NCBI RefSeq assembly: GCF_013177315.1
Contig: NZ_CP053661.1
Location: 2,170,001-2,234,000, forward strand
Direction of reading: 5' to 3'
Length of the DNA: 64,000 nt
Source: Thermoleptolyngbya sichuanensis A183
GTDB lineage: Bacteria; Cyanobacteriota; Cyanobacteriia; Elainellales; Elainellaceae
Shown: in pieces, positions 42,928-51,914 of the stretch
Numbering within the stretch: the stretch's first letter is position 1
Layout of the letters: each line of letters begins with the position of its first letter
Program-made: the position numbers and the translations under genes
Notes under the pieces: model-generated
Databases searched by the model: none
Told to the model about the DNA's origin: nothing
The model's input: only the letters and a program-made list of their open reading frames with translations

Positions 42928-44493
42928 CTAGTTAATCCCTTGCGCCTGGGTGCTGATGGGTTCAGCAACAGGGGCGGCCAAGGGTGTGGGCAGCGCGACG
43001 GGCTGCGCGGTGGCGGGGGCAAGCTGTTTGGCGGCTTGCTGCACCAGGGTTTGCAAAAAGTCCGTGCGCTGGTTGTTTTGAAACACGGCCTTGATGGCCT
43101 GAATCAGGCGATCGCGCTTCAGGGCAAATTCGCCCGCCGGGGCCGCCGTGGAACTTTGCTCTTCAAAGTAGGCGACTAAGCTGAGGCCAGCGACGCGGGT
43201 CAGATACGCCGCACTCACGCCTTGCAGCGCCCCGCCTACAGCAAAGGTGGCCAGATGGCTCTTCAGCAGGGGGGCGATCGCCTGGGTAGACACTTCTACC
43301 AGCCCTAGCTTCAGCATCACTTCGGCCATCGTGGTGGCGATCGCCTTCGCCTGCTCTGCCGAAAACGCCTGCTGATAGACCTTGCCCAAGTCCATCACCA
43401 TCTGTGCGTTAATCGCGCCCGTTGCCAGCAAATCTAGGCTGGGCATCGGCGTGGCAAAGGCGGCCGCGCCCGCAATCCACTGTGCCTGTTCGATCAAGGG
43501 CATCGCGCGATCGCGGCGCAACTGGTTCAGCGCTGCCAAAATCTCGGCCTTCAGCGCAGCGGCGCAACGCAGAACCGTGTTCAGCACCAACTGCGGCCCC
43601 GCCACTGAGACGATTCCCGTCAGCCGCTCAGTCAGCGCGGAGACATCGGGCGCAGGCTGCTCTAGCGTTTCCTGAATCGTGCCGTCGGCCTGGTGCTGAC
43701 GCACTTTTAATGGTGCAGGCGCAGCGGTAATGGCAACCACTTCCTGCACCGGAACCTGCCCCAGCAGCCGCTCCCGAATTTGCTGGAGAATCAGCGGGCG
43801 ATCGCCCGGTAGGTATTGATCCTGCTTGTTAAACGCCAGCACGATGCGCTGCTGCTGGCGCGACAGTTCCTTCAATACTTGAAATTCTGAATCCGTGATG
43901 TCGCCTGCTGTGACGAAGACCACCAGATCGGCCGCCGCAGCCAGGGCAACCTCTGATGCGGCATCTAGCTCATCAAACAGCGCGGGCGTATCGGTCAGCG
44001 TCACCGTTTGGGGCATATTGGGCAGCCAGTCGGCAGTGAGGCGCTCGGCAAGCGTGGTTTTGCCAACGGACTTGCCGCCGATCAGGGCAACATTCAGCGC
44101 GTCACGGTCTAGCTCGGTTTTGAGGAGGGCGAGGCGATCGCGCCAGTGTTGCGGAGCAATATCGCGCGGACCGGGTTGTAGCGACAGCGCAACGGTGCTG
44201 TCGGTCGGGCTGCTAGAGGTCGTTGCCGATTCTCGCTCTAGCTGATCCAGCAGCGGCTCCAGCGCCTTCAGCACTTGCTCAACGGTGGTGCGATCTAGCG
44301 GAGCCGTGGTGTCCAACTCTGGCGCGGGCTGCTGTTGTCTGAACCACCACAGGCCACCCCCCAGGGCGATCGCCCCCCAAACAATCGTTTCGCCCCAGTG
44401 CGCCCCGGTGGGATGCCCCAGTTGCAGCAACCAGGCACTCGCCGTCAGCCCCACACTCCCCACCACCAACGGTCGCCGAATCTTAGGAACCAT
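42928..44493 (-). CDS. membrane-associated GTPase with DUF697-like C-terminus
   Basis: A 521-residue protein. Two N-terminal hydrophobic segments (about 10-50) are followed by a GTPase domain with P-loop GGKSVGKTT near 138-146, switch region DTPALFDE near 170, and a G4-like NKQD motif near 222. The C-terminal half is hydrophobic helices (AVGGALQGVSAAYLTRVAGLSLVAYFEE) like the DUF697/YcjF family. Such proteins are widespread in cyanobacteria; proposed roles in membrane or metal homeostasis are unproven. It is convergent with trpE, with 24 bases between the stops. Confidence 0.85.
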   Translation of the reverse strand: MVPKIRRPLVVGSVGLTASAWLLQLGHPTGAHWGETIVWGAIALGGGLWWFRQQQPAPELDTTAPLDRTTVEQVLKALEPLLDQLERESATTSSSPTDSTVALSLQPGPRDIAPQHWRDRLALLKTELDRDALNVALIGGKSVGKTTLAERLTADWLPNMPQTVTLTDTPALFDELDAASEVALAAAADLVVFVTAGDITDSEFQVLKELSRQQQRIVLAFNKQDQYLPGDRPLILQQIRERLLGQVPVQEVVAITAAPAPLKVRQHQADGTIQETLEQPAPDVSALTERLTGIVSVAGPQLVLNTVLRCAAALKAEILAALNQLRRDRAMPLIEQAQWIAGAAAFATPMPSLDLLATGAINAQMVMDLGKVYQQAFSAEQAKAIATTMAEVMLKLGLVEVSTQAIAPLLKSHLATFAVGGALQGVSAAYLTRVAGLSLVAYFEEQSSTAAPAGEFALKRDRLIQAIKAVFQNNQRTDFLQTLVQQAAKQLAPATAQPVALPTPLAAPVAEPISTQAQGIN

Positions 44494-44628
44494 GCTCGTT
44501 TCACCGCTTTCGCATCACCTGTTCTATTCTACCGGGCTGGCTGAAGGCGCTGGGAGTGCGGAGTCCTCTACAAAACCAGGCAGTTTTCCCCTGAAAATCG
44601 CAAAAAGCAGGAAAATTGCGTCATGAAT

Positions 44629-44730
44629 AGGACTTACGCAGTTGGACAATTTCTCGCGGGCGCATCTCGCGGGCGCAGCCGTAAGAAATTGTCCAAACCC
44701 CAAGGAGCTGATCGCAAGTGCGGAAGTCCT
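44629..44730. repeat. palindromic MITE-like element, copy 3 (AGGACTTAC family, inverted)
   Basis: A 102-bp element beginning AGGACTTACGCA and ending CGGAAGTCCT, in reverse orientation to copies 1 and 2. The internal stem GGACAATTTCT / AGAAATTGTCC differs in sequence from the other copies but is again paired. Confidence 0.8.
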
Positions 44731-44839
44731 GATCAAAACAGATGATTATTTTTGCATCCGAAAAAGCATCCGAAAAAAAGAGAAGCCAGCTTTCACACTG
44801 ACTCCTCCTGACCTAGAAACCCATTACAGGGATCAAATT

Positions 44840-44916
<77 letters not shown>

Positions 44917-45173
44917 TTGCCTTTTCAAGTATAGCGAAAGATTGGCGGGTATGGCCAGGTTTTTCGGAAAACTCTTGAAAAACGCTTAGAAAACTTGCTG
45001 CAACGCTTGACTAACCTAGTCAGGGTGGGGCTTTTGTTGAACATTTGTTGAACAATGTGGGAGTGTAACGGAGAGGGCGATCGCACCTGATTCGACCGCA
45101 TCTAATTCGACCAGCCCACTCGTCTTGTTGGTTTTCACCTGTTGATGTTTATAAGCTAAGGAGGACAAAGGCA

Positions 45174-46556
45174 ATGACTCAAGCCGCCAACCCGACCTCC
45201 AGCAGCGAGCTGCGTGACATTGTTCGCGATCAGCTCCAACTACTGCTGGAGCAAAAAAACTACGAAGGCGCAAAAATGCTGCTGGTTCCGGTTCCTCCTG
45301 TCGATATTGCCGAAGCGATTCAGGGATTATCGAGGCCGATGCAAATGCTTGCGTTTCGCCTGTTGAGTAAATCAGAGGCGATCGCCGTTTATGAATATCT
45401 CGACAGCGATGTTCAGCAATCTCTTTTAGAAGAGTTTCGCGATCAAGAAGCGATCGACATCGTAGAGAGCATGGCTCCAGACGATCGGGCCAACCTGTTC
45501 GACGAAATGCCCGCAAACCTGGTGCGGCGGGTACTAGCCCAACTCGACCCCAGCGAACGCCAGGCCACCGCGCTGCTGCTGGGCTATAAACCCGACACTG
45601 CCGGCCGGGTGATGACCCCCGAATTTATTTCGGTGCGGGCAGATATGACCGTGAGCCAGGCCCAGGAGCGCATTCGGGAACTGGCCCGCGACAAGGAAGT
45701 CGCCTACTACGTCTATGTCACCGACCCAGTCAAGCGACTGCTGGGCACCGTATCCCTGCGCGATCTGATTCTGGCATCGCCAGATCAGCGGGTAGAAGAC
45801 GTGATGGAGCGTGATGTGATTTTTGCGCGGGCCGATGTAGACCAAGAGGAGGTGGCACGGCTGATTCAGCGCTATGACCTGCTGGCGCTGCCAATTGTGG
45901 ATCAGGAAGGCATTCTGCTAGGCGTGGTCACGGTTGATGACGTAATCGACATCTTGGAAGAGGAAGCGACCGAAGATATCTACGCCATCGGCGGCGTGCG
46001 GGCTGAGGGCGAGAGCTATTTCGACAGCGGTTTCTGGTCAATTTTGAAAAGGCGGGTGCCTTGGCTGCTGGTGTTGGTGGTGACGAACATCGCCACGGTG
46101 TTCATCATGTCGCAGTACGAAGAGGTGCTGGACAGCGTGGTAGAACTCGCCTTCTTCACGCCGCTGCTGATCGACACGGGCGGCAATATCGGGGCGCAGT
46201 CTTCAACCGTGCTGATTCGCGGGCTGAGTACCGACGAGCTGCGAAACAAGAAACCTGCACGGGTGATTTTGCGAGAACTGTTTGCTGGGGCCGCGCTGGG
46301 GATTGTGCTAGCAGTGCTGGTATTGGGCATTGCGATGGTGTTTGTGGGCAAGGTGGAGATTGGGCTGACCGTGGGACTGAGTTTGATTGCGATCGCCGCA
46401 CTGGCTGCCACTGTCGGCACGCTCCTGCCCTACCTGTTCCACAAAATGGGCTTTGACCCAGCATTTATGGCATCGCCGTTCATCACCACAGTTGCCGATA
46501 TCCTGGGGATTTTGATCTACCTCAACATTGCCAAGCTGTTGCTGAACATTGGCTAG
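45174..46556 (+). CDS. mgtE: magnesium transporter MgtE
   Basis: A 460-residue MgtE. The N-terminal superhelical domain (about 1-135) has the LLEEFRDQEAIDIVESMAPDDRANLFDEM signature. A CBS-domain pair (about 140-265) senses Mg2+. Five transmembrane segments follow in the C-terminal third, with the pore motif LIDTGGNIGAQSSTV near residue 330. It conducts Mg2+ into the cytoplasm and closes when internal Mg2+ is high. An AAGGAGGAC ribosome-binding site precedes the ATG. Confidence 0.96.
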   Translation: MTQAANPTSSSELRDIVRDQLQLLLEQKNYEGAKMLLVPVPPVDIAEAIQGLSRPMQMLAFRLLSKSEAIAVYEYLDSDVQQSLLEEFRDQEAIDIVESMAPDDRANLFDEMPANLVRRVLAQLDPSERQATALLLGYKPDTAGRVMTPEFISVRADMTVSQAQERIRELARDKEVAYYVYVTDPVKRLLGTVSLRDLILASPDQRVEDVMERDVIFARADVDQEEVARLIQRYDLLALPIVDQEGILLGVVTVDDVIDILEEEATEDIYAIGGVRAEGESYFDSGFWSILKRRVPWLLVLVVTNIATVFIMSQYEEVLDSVVELAFFTPLLIDTGGNIGAQSSTVLIRGLSTDELRNKKPARVILRELFAGAALGIVLAVLVLGIAMVFVGKVEIGLTVGLSLIAIAALAATVGTLLPYLFHKMGFDPAFMASPFITTVADILGILIYLNIAKLLLNIG

Positions 46557-46828
46557 CCATCTCCAGTTACCCCTTCGACTAGCCCTTTGACTAATACTCT
46601 GGCTAGATTGCTCTGGCTAGACTGTTTTGCCTTCGTCAAAAGTTCATATCCTCAAACACGGCAAACCAATCCGAGAATCATAGTATGATTGCTATCAACG
46701 GGTATTTGATGATTGAATTAAGTCTATAGTTTTGGCTCACGCCATACAGGACTGGTCGAGGCGATCGCCGAAGGGATTGGGCTACGGCGGGGCCTGGGGT
46801 CGGTCTTAGTTTGGGCAAGGAGGATGCT

Positions 46829-47176
46829 GTGTTAGAGGCCTTTGTGATCGCCACCATTCTGTGCGGGTTCTTTGGCATCGTCTTCAAAAAGAACCTCGTG
46901 ATGAAAATCATCTCGATGGACGTGATGAGTACGGGCGTAATTGCCTATTACGTGCTGATTGCTTCGCGAGAGGGCTTGAAAACGCCGATTCTGACCGAGG
47001 CACTGGACAACGCAGCAGGGATTGCCTATGCCGACCCCGTGCCCCAGGCCGTGATTTTGACTGCGATTGTGATTGGGTTCTCCATTCAAGCGCTGATGTT
47101 GGTCGGCATCATGAAACTGGCACGAGACAACCCCATCTTGGAGGCCAACGAGATTGAAAGGGAGAACACGCCATGA
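46829..47176 (+). CDS. mrpC: Mrp-type cation/proton antiporter subunit C
   Basis: A 115-residue NuoK-like subunit with three transmembrane helices (IATILCGFFGIVF, VMSTGVIAYYVLIAS and VILTAIVIGFSIQALMLVGIMKLA). The GTG start is fixed by AAGGAGG 5 bases upstream. It overlaps subunit D by ATGA (4 bases). It is the first gene of the Mrp operon, whose products form a multi-subunit Na+/H+ or K+/H+ antiporter in the membrane. Confidence 0.88.
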   Translation: MLEAFVIATILCGFFGIVFKKNLVMKIISMDVMSTGVIAYYVLIASREGLKTPILTEALDNAAGIAYADPVPQAVILTAIVIGFSIQALMLVGIMKLARDNPILEANEIERENTP

Positions 47177-48732
47177 CCAACTTCGTCGGCCTCCTAGAAG
47201 GGTTCAATGGGTGGATGAGCGGGTTTTCGTTTAGCAGCCCGATTGCCACAGATCTGAGCATTAGCAACACCACGATGAGTCGTTTGACCATTGGTTGGGT
47301 GGCATTGCCGCTGTTTGCTGGCTTTGCAGTGTACCTGATACCCCGTCTGGCCCGTCCTCTGGCGCTGGCGGCGGCACTCGCCTCGGCGGTTTATGCCACG
47401 CTGCTGTTTCTGCGCGAGGTGCCCCTCAGTTTGGGGCTGCTGGATCGGTTTGGCGTGACGCTGCTGCTCGATCCGCTAAGCGGCTTTTTCATTTTCACAA
47501 ATGCTCTGGTGACGGCGGCAGTGATTCTCTACTGCTGGGATACGGGCAAGTCGGCGTTTTTTTATACCCAGCTCACGATTTTGCACGGCAGTGTCAACGC
47601 AGCGTTTGCCTGTGCCGATTTTATGAGCCTCTACGTGGCGCTGGAGGTGATCAGCATTGCGGCATTTTTGCTGGTTGCCTATCCCCGGAGCGATTGCTCG
47701 ATTTGGGTGGGTCTGCGCTACCTCTTTGTCAGCAATACGGCGATGCTGTTTTATCTGATGGGGGCGGTGCTGGTCTACCAAGCGAATCACTCCTTTGCCT
47801 ATGTGGGGTTGAGCCGTGCGCCCTTGGAGGCGATCGCCCTGATTTTTCTAGGGTTGTTGGTCAAGGGCGGTGTGTTTGTTGCAGGGCTATGGCTGCCGCT
47901 CACTCATTCGGAATCGGAGTCGCCCGTGTCGGCGCTGCTGTCGGGTGTGGTAGTCAAGGCCGGCATCTATCCCCTGATGCGCTGCGCCCTGCTGCTGCCA
48001 GAAATTGATCCGATGGTGCGGGTGTTTGGCGTGGGGACGGCGCTGTTGGGCGTGGCCTATGCCGTCTTTGAAAAAGACACCAAGCGGCTGCTGGCATTTA
48101 GCACCATCTCACAGTTGGGCTTTGTGCTGGCGGCTCCGGAGGTGGGTGGCTTCTACGCGCTGACGCACGGAATGGTCAAGTCGTCCTTATTCCTGCTGGC
48201 AGGCAACCTGCCCAGTCGCAGTTTCAAAGAGCTACAGCAAGTGCCAATTCGCAGGTCGCTGTGGATTGCGCTGGCGATCGCCAGTTTCTCGATCTCTGGC
48301 TTTCCGCTGCTGTCGGGCTTTGGCGCAAAAGTGCTGACGATGAAGAGCCTACTGCCGTGGCAGGTTGTTGGCATGAATCTGGCAGCCGTCGGAACGGCGA
48401 TCGCCTTTGCAAAGTTTATCTTCCTGCCCCATCGCCAATTTCCACCAGACTCGCAGAGCCAGCCACTCAAGCCCGGATTTTGGGCGGCGATGCTGGTGCT
48501 GCTGGGTGGATTGGTGCTGGCTAACGCAGTCTACTACGAAGCATATACGGTCGAAAATGTCGTGAAGCCGCTGCTCATTATTGGAATTGCCTGGATTGCC
48601 CACAAGCTGATCTTCCGGCAAGCCAATGTCAAACTTCCCCGCACGGCTGAAAAGTTCGAGCATTTAATCGGCGGCATGAGCTTAATGTTAATCCTCGTCT
48701 TCTGGATGGTCTTTGCATGGGTGGCAAACTAG
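47173..48732 (+). CDS. mrpD: Mrp antiporter subunit D
   Basis: A 519-residue NuoL/M/N-type proton-translocating subunit with about 14 transmembrane helices. The LEVISIAAFLLVAY segment, the LVKGGVFVAGLWLPLTHSESESPVSALLSGVVVKAGIY segment with conserved Lys residues, and DTKRLLAFSTISQLGFVLAA are family signatures. It is the main ion-translocating unit here. It overlaps mrpC by 4 bases and mrpE by 16. Other cyanobacterial operons often have a second D gene; only one is found here. Confidence 0.93.
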   Translation: MTNFVGLLEGFNGWMSGFSFSSPIATDLSISNTTMSRLTIGWVALPLFAGFAVYLIPRLARPLALAAALASAVYATLLFLREVPLSLGLLDRFGVTLLLDPLSGFFIFTNALVTAAVILYCWDTGKSAFFYTQLTILHGSVNAAFACADFMSLYVALEVISIAAFLLVAYPRSDCSIWVGLRYLFVSNTAMLFYLMGAVLVYQANHSFAYVGLSRAPLEAIALIFLGLLVKGGVFVAGLWLPLTHSESESPVSALLSGVVVKAGIYPLMRCALLLPEIDPMVRVFGVGTALLGVAYAVFEKDTKRLLAFSTISQLGFVLAAPEVGGFYALTHGMVKSSLFLLAGNLPSRSFKELQQVPIRRSLWIALAIASFSISGFPLLSGFGAKVLTMKSLLPWQVVGMNLAAVGTAIAFAKFIFLPHRQFPPDSQSQPLKPGFWAAMLVLLGGLVLANAVYYEAYTVENVVKPLLIIGIAWIAHKLIFRQANVKLPRTAEKFEHLIGGMSLMLILVFWMVFAWVAN

Positions 48733-49115
48733 CTCGGCAGCTTATCTTACGGCTCACAATTTGGTTCTTGCTCACCGCAAATTTGAGCTTGGCAAATATC
48801 GTGATCGGCGTAACCGTGGCGCTGCTGTTGCCCCGGGGCGATACTGGCCGAAACGACCGCCTCAGCGAATGGCTGAGGGTGTTGTTCAAGGTGTTTGCCT
48901 CTATTCCTCAAGCCTATGCCGAAGCCCTTGAAATGATTCTCCGTCCCCACAAACGGGAGGAAATTGTTTTGCAGCATGTGCAGCCTCGGCGATCGCCCCA
49001 CTTGCTTTTTCTGGATATATTTCTGATCACGTTCACACCCAAAACTATTGTGCTGAAATATCACGAAGCGGGCTGGTTCGAAGTGCATCGCGTGACGCGA
49101 GGGGGGCCATCATGA
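48717..49115 (+). CDS. mrpE: Mrp antiporter subunit E
   Basis: A 132-residue MnhE/MrpE protein. The N-terminal hydrophobic pair is followed by LFKVFASIPQAYAEALEMILRP and a short cytoplasmic beta domain with TPKTIVLKYHEAGWFEVHRV. It overlaps the D gene by 16 bases and the F gene by 4, consistent with translational coupling. The role is assembly of the antiporter complex. Confidence 0.9.
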   Translation: MGGKLARQLILRLTIWFLLTANLSLANIVIGVTVALLLPRGDTGRNDRLSEWLRVLFKVFASIPQAYAEALEMILRPHKREEIVLQHVQPRRSPHLLFLDIFLITFTPKTIVLKYHEAGWFEVHRVTRGGPS

Positions 49116-49375
49116 AGCTCATTCTCCTGATCATGTTGGTGGCGTTGCTGATTCCACTTTATGAAGCATGGCAAGACGATAATATCTGGCAAAAAATGTT
49201 AGCTTTTGCCAGCATTGCCACCAAAACCTCAATCATGATTTTGATTGTGTCGATCTTGCAAGACGACTGGATGATCGGCGTAGTGGGTGTGCTGATTCTG
49301 AGTGTTGGCAATGCAGGCTTGATGCTGCTGGCTCACGTCATCAAACGGCTCAATGACCTGTCACAAACTCTCTAG
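49112..49375 (+). CDS. mrpF: Mrp antiporter subunit F-like
   Basis: An 87-residue protein with three transmembrane helices (LILLIMLVALLIPLYEA, MILIVSILQD and GVVGVLILSVGNAGLMLLAHVI). Position after E and size point to subunit F, although similarity to canonical MrpF is weak by eye. It overlaps mrpE by 4 bases. The next gene is 239 bases away because a MITE lies between. Confidence 0.75.
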   Translation: MKLILLIMLVALLIPLYEAWQDDNIWQKMLAFASIATKTSIMILIVSILQDDWMIGVVGVLILSVGNAGLMLLAHVIKRLNDLSQTL

Positions 49376-49417
49376 AAAACTAGAGGAAAACTTGTGTAGA
49401 TCTGTAGAACTTTTGTC

Positions 49418-49584
49418 TAAGAGGGTGTTTGAAAAGGTATCGCCTGTGATGTTAAGCACTCAGAGATCCCCCTAGCCCCCCTTAAAAAGGGGGAAACCGC
49501 CTTAAAGTTCCCCTTTTCAAGGGGGATTTAGAGAGATCTTGCACACTTTGCTACAAACAGTAGGACTTTTCAAACATCCTCTAA
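49418..49584. mobile_element. MITE, GAGGNTGTTTGAAAAG family, copy 2, inside the Mrp operon
   Basis: Terminal inverted repeats GAGGGTGTTTGAAAAG (49421-49436) and CTTTTCAAACATCCTC (49566-49581), flanked by TAA direct repeats at 49418-49420 and 49582-49584. The interior carries CCCCTTAAAAAGGGG and CCCCTTTTCAAGGGG-like palindromes. It is inverted relative to copy 1 and lies between mrpF and mrpG. Confidence 0.9.
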
Positions 49585-49614
49585 AACCGCCTTTCAACAG
49601 ATTAGAAACCCACC

Positions 49615-49989
49615 ATGATCACTATGCCAGTTGTGAATACCTTAATAGACCTTTTGAGTTATGGCTGCATCGCGCTGGGGCTGGTGTTTTGGTTTTGGGG
49701 AACCTGGCCGCTGGTGGGCGATCGCTCAGTTCTCTACAAACTGCACAGCCTCTCGATTGCCGACACCCTGGGATCTCTCAGCATCGTCTTCGGGCTACTG
49801 CTGAAAATTCCTCGCGAGTGGCCGCTGCTGCTGCTGGCTATCTTCTCATTGGCGCTGTGGAACACCATGCTAGGCTATGTGCTGGCCTATTGCGCCAGCG
49901 ACCTGCCTGCCAAAGAACGCTGGGGAGAGGCTGTAGAGCCGTTTAGCAGCATCACCAGTGAACCGCAGACTGACCAGGGGGACGTATGA
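49615..49989 (+). CDS. mrpG: Mrp antiporter subunit G-like
   Basis: A 124-residue membrane protein with three transmembrane helices (LIDLLSYGCIALGLVFWFWG, TLGSLSIVFGLLLKIP and LLLLAIFSLALWNTMLGYVLAY). The VLYKLHSLSIADTLG block is typical of MnhG/PhaG. Its start follows the MITE by 30 bases with no strong ribosome-binding site, so expression may depend on read-through or a promoter from the MITE. It overlaps the next gene by 4 bases. Confidence 0.85.
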   Translation: MITMPVVNTLIDLLSYGCIALGLVFWFWGTWPLVGDRSVLYKLHSLSIADTLGSLSIVFGLLLKIPREWPLLLLAIFSLALWNTMLGYVLAYCASDLPAKERWGEAVEPFSSITSEPQTDQGDV

Positions 49990-50645
49990 TGCCACACAGC
50001 ATATTCGGGCCACACGACGAATACGTGTACGCAATTACGGCGCTTCTGCCTCTGTCCGCTGCCATGCTGGTGTTTCAGGTGAATCCCTACCATGCGCTAG
50101 TGATTCGCGGCATCCTGGGCGCAGTGGCGGCGTTGGTATACACGCTGCTGGGCGCAGCAGACGTGGCACTGACGGAGGCAATGGTGGGCACGATGCTAGC
50201 GGTAACGCTTTACGCGGTAGCGGTGCGTTCCTCGATGGTGCTGCGGCTGGGCGTGCTAAAGGACGAAGCGATCGCCCTCAACCTGCTTTCCGAGGACGCT
50301 AGCCTGCCTTTGGGGCAATCCACGCCAGCAACCTCGGACTCTCCTCTCAAGTCGCTCATCAACGACCTCCGGCTAACGTTTGGTAAGTATCACCTGCGAC
50401 TGGAGCTAATTCCCTATCTCAGCCCAGAAGATTTGCAGCAGGCGCTCCTCGAAAAGGAGGTGCATCTCACCTGCACTCAGCTTGAGGCAGACGACCCCTC
50501 TACCCCACACGATGTAGCCGTGAAGGCGACTTACCAGACTGCCACGCGCCTCCGCCGCATCTACGACATCTTGCAAGCCGAGTTGCCCTCTTCCCCGGCG
50601 ATCGCCTACGTTGGCCCACCCACTCCCGGAGCAAAGCACCCATGA
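49986..50645 (+). CDS. Mrp antiporter DUF4040/MbhD-like subunit
   Basis: A 219-residue protein. The first 95 residues carry three helices with LVIRGILGAVAALVYTLLGAADVALTEAMVGTML, the signature of the DUF4040 domain equivalent to MbhD and to part of MrpA. The C-terminal 120 residues are soluble. In heterocystous cyanobacteria the gene at this place is called mrpA though it is much shorter than Bacillus MrpA. It overlaps both neighbours by 4 bases. Confidence 0.82.
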   Translation: MMPHSIFGPHDEYVYAITALLPLSAAMLVFQVNPYHALVIRGILGAVAALVYTLLGAADVALTEAMVGTMLAVTLYAVAVRSSMVLRLGVLKDEAIALNLLSEDASLPLGQSTPATSDSPLKSLINDLRLTFGKYHLRLELIPYLSPEDLQQALLEKEVHLTCTQLEADDPSTPHDVAVKATYQTATRLRRIYDILQAELPSSPAIAYVGPPTPGAKHP

Positions 50646-51304
50646 TCTGGATTTATCTGCTGGCAGGCGTTGCCATTTTTTTGAAAATCCTGCTGATGCC
50701 CCAGCCTGCCCCTAGTGAACTGGATTTCTCCATTGTTGAAGCTATCGTGCAAGATAGCGGCGTGCCCAACGCCGTCACGGGCATCATTTTTCGCAATCGG
50801 CTCTACGACACCATTTTTGAAGTCGTGGTGTTCACTATTGCCATCATGGGAGCCTACTTCTTGCTGGCAAACGAAAAGCCTTCGGCCAAGTTTCGCCGCT
50901 TTACAGACGAACCCTCCATCGTGCTGGCACGGCTGGGCGCAACAATCGCGGCGCTGGTGGGCATTGAACTGGCGATTCGCGGACACCTTAGCCCTGGCGG
51001 TGGCTTTGCGGCTGGCGTGGCAGGCGGCACGGCTATTGGACTGGTGGCGATCACATCCTCTTCCGAACTGATGCAGGGCATCTATCAGCGCTGGCACACC
51101 GCCCGCTGGGAAAAAGTCTCGGTGATGATTTTTATCGTGCTAGCCGTGATGACGCTGGTGGGCCTCGAACTGCCGCACGGCGAACTGGGCAGCCTAGTCA
51201 GCGGCGGCGTGATTCCCATTCTGAATATTTTGGTGGCGCTAAAGGTGGCGCTGGGTTCCTGGGCGGTGATCCTCGTGTTTATCCGCTATCGAGGGTTGCT
51301 GTAG
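50642..51304 (+). CDS. mrpB: Mrp antiporter subunit B
   Basis: A 220-residue MrpB/MnhB-type protein with six or so transmembrane helices. The GHLSPGGGFAAGVAGGTAIGL motif near 118-138 is the family hallmark, and an extra N-terminal segment VVVFTIAIMGAYFLLANE precedes it. It is the last gene of the operon and overlaps the DUF4040 gene by 4 bases. With subunits C-G it should form a complete membrane antiporter, though the large MrpA NuoL-like subunit is absent. Confidence 0.88.
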   Translation: MIWIYLLAGVAIFLKILLMPQPAPSELDFSIVEAIVQDSGVPNAVTGIIFRNRLYDTIFEVVVFTIAIMGAYFLLANEKPSAKFRRFTDEPSIVLARLGATIAALVGIELAIRGHLSPGGGFAAGVAGGTAIGLVAITSSSELMQGIYQRWHTARWEKVSVMIFIVLAVMTLVGLELPHGELGSLVSGGVIPILNILVALKVALGSWAVILVFIRYRGLL

Positions 51305-51555
51305 TCAAAGCGTAGGGCTGAACGCAGGGGATTCGCAGTCCAGCAAGATGAGCCTGACAACACACGCAGAGAGCCGATCCCAAGTTCAGAATCGACTCTC
51401 TGCCACAACTCTAGTCCGAATTTTTGGCTCAACCCCCACCCGTGACTCCTTCATTGCCGAAGCGCGGCTCGACACTGGCCACTTTGGGAAAGGGCGATCG
51501 CCCACTTTTGAGGAACACACTGGGTCAATGCAGACGATGCGGCTTCTGAGACCTT
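51305..51555. other. intergenic region after the Mrp operon
   Basis: No gene recognised; a short plus-strand frame at 51348-51557 has poor codon structure and no ribosome-binding site. GAGAGCCGATCCCAAGTT and ATCGACTCTCTGCC near 51370-51402 form an imperfect GAGAG-CGAT hairpin. Confidence 0.4.
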
Positions 51556-51619
51556 AGTCACCTGAAACCCCAGTCACCTGAAACCCCAGTCACCTGAAAC
51601 CCCAGTCACCTGAAACCTT
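51556..51619. repeat. 16-bp tandem repeat, four copies, ending at a stop codon
   Basis: Unit AGTCACCTGAAACCCC repeats at exact 16-bp spacing; the last copy ends AAACCTTA, where TTA is the complement of the YkvA-like gene's TAA stop. The array therefore directly abuts the coding end. Confidence 0.95.
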
Positions 51620-51914
51620 AATCGATGGAAACTGCTTGCACATCGACAGGCGTGTCCGCAGACGTAACCTGCTCAGAATCCACCACTTCTTTCTTGTTTT
51701 TCACGCGCTCGATTAGCAGTTGAGAAACTTCTGTGAACAGCAGCGTGATAATAATCGCATCATCAATTTGACCAATGACGGGAATGAAATCGGGCGCGAT
51801 ATCGAATGGCATAACGATATATGCAATCGTGCCTAAGATAATCCACCAGCGGTATTTGGGATTGCGAATGACATCGCGATACCAGTCGTAGAGGCTTTGC
51901 AGGGAGAACGCCAT
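51618..51914 (-). CDS. YkvA/DUF1232 family membrane protein
   Basis: A 98-residue protein. The DWYRDVIRNPKYRWWIILGTIAYIVMPFDIAPDFIPVIGQIDDAIII segment is the DUF1232 signature with its PxDxxPDxxPxxGxxDD core. One or two hydrophobic helices are followed by a variable acidic tail. The role is unknown; related proteins are linked to envelope or ion stress. It is a single-gene unit convergent with the Mrp operon. Confidence 0.88.
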   Translation of the reverse strand: MAFSLQSLYDWYRDVIRNPKYRWWIILGTIAYIVMPFDIAPDFIPVIGQIDDAIIITLLFTEVSQLLIERVKNKKEVVDSEQVTSADTPVDVQAVSID

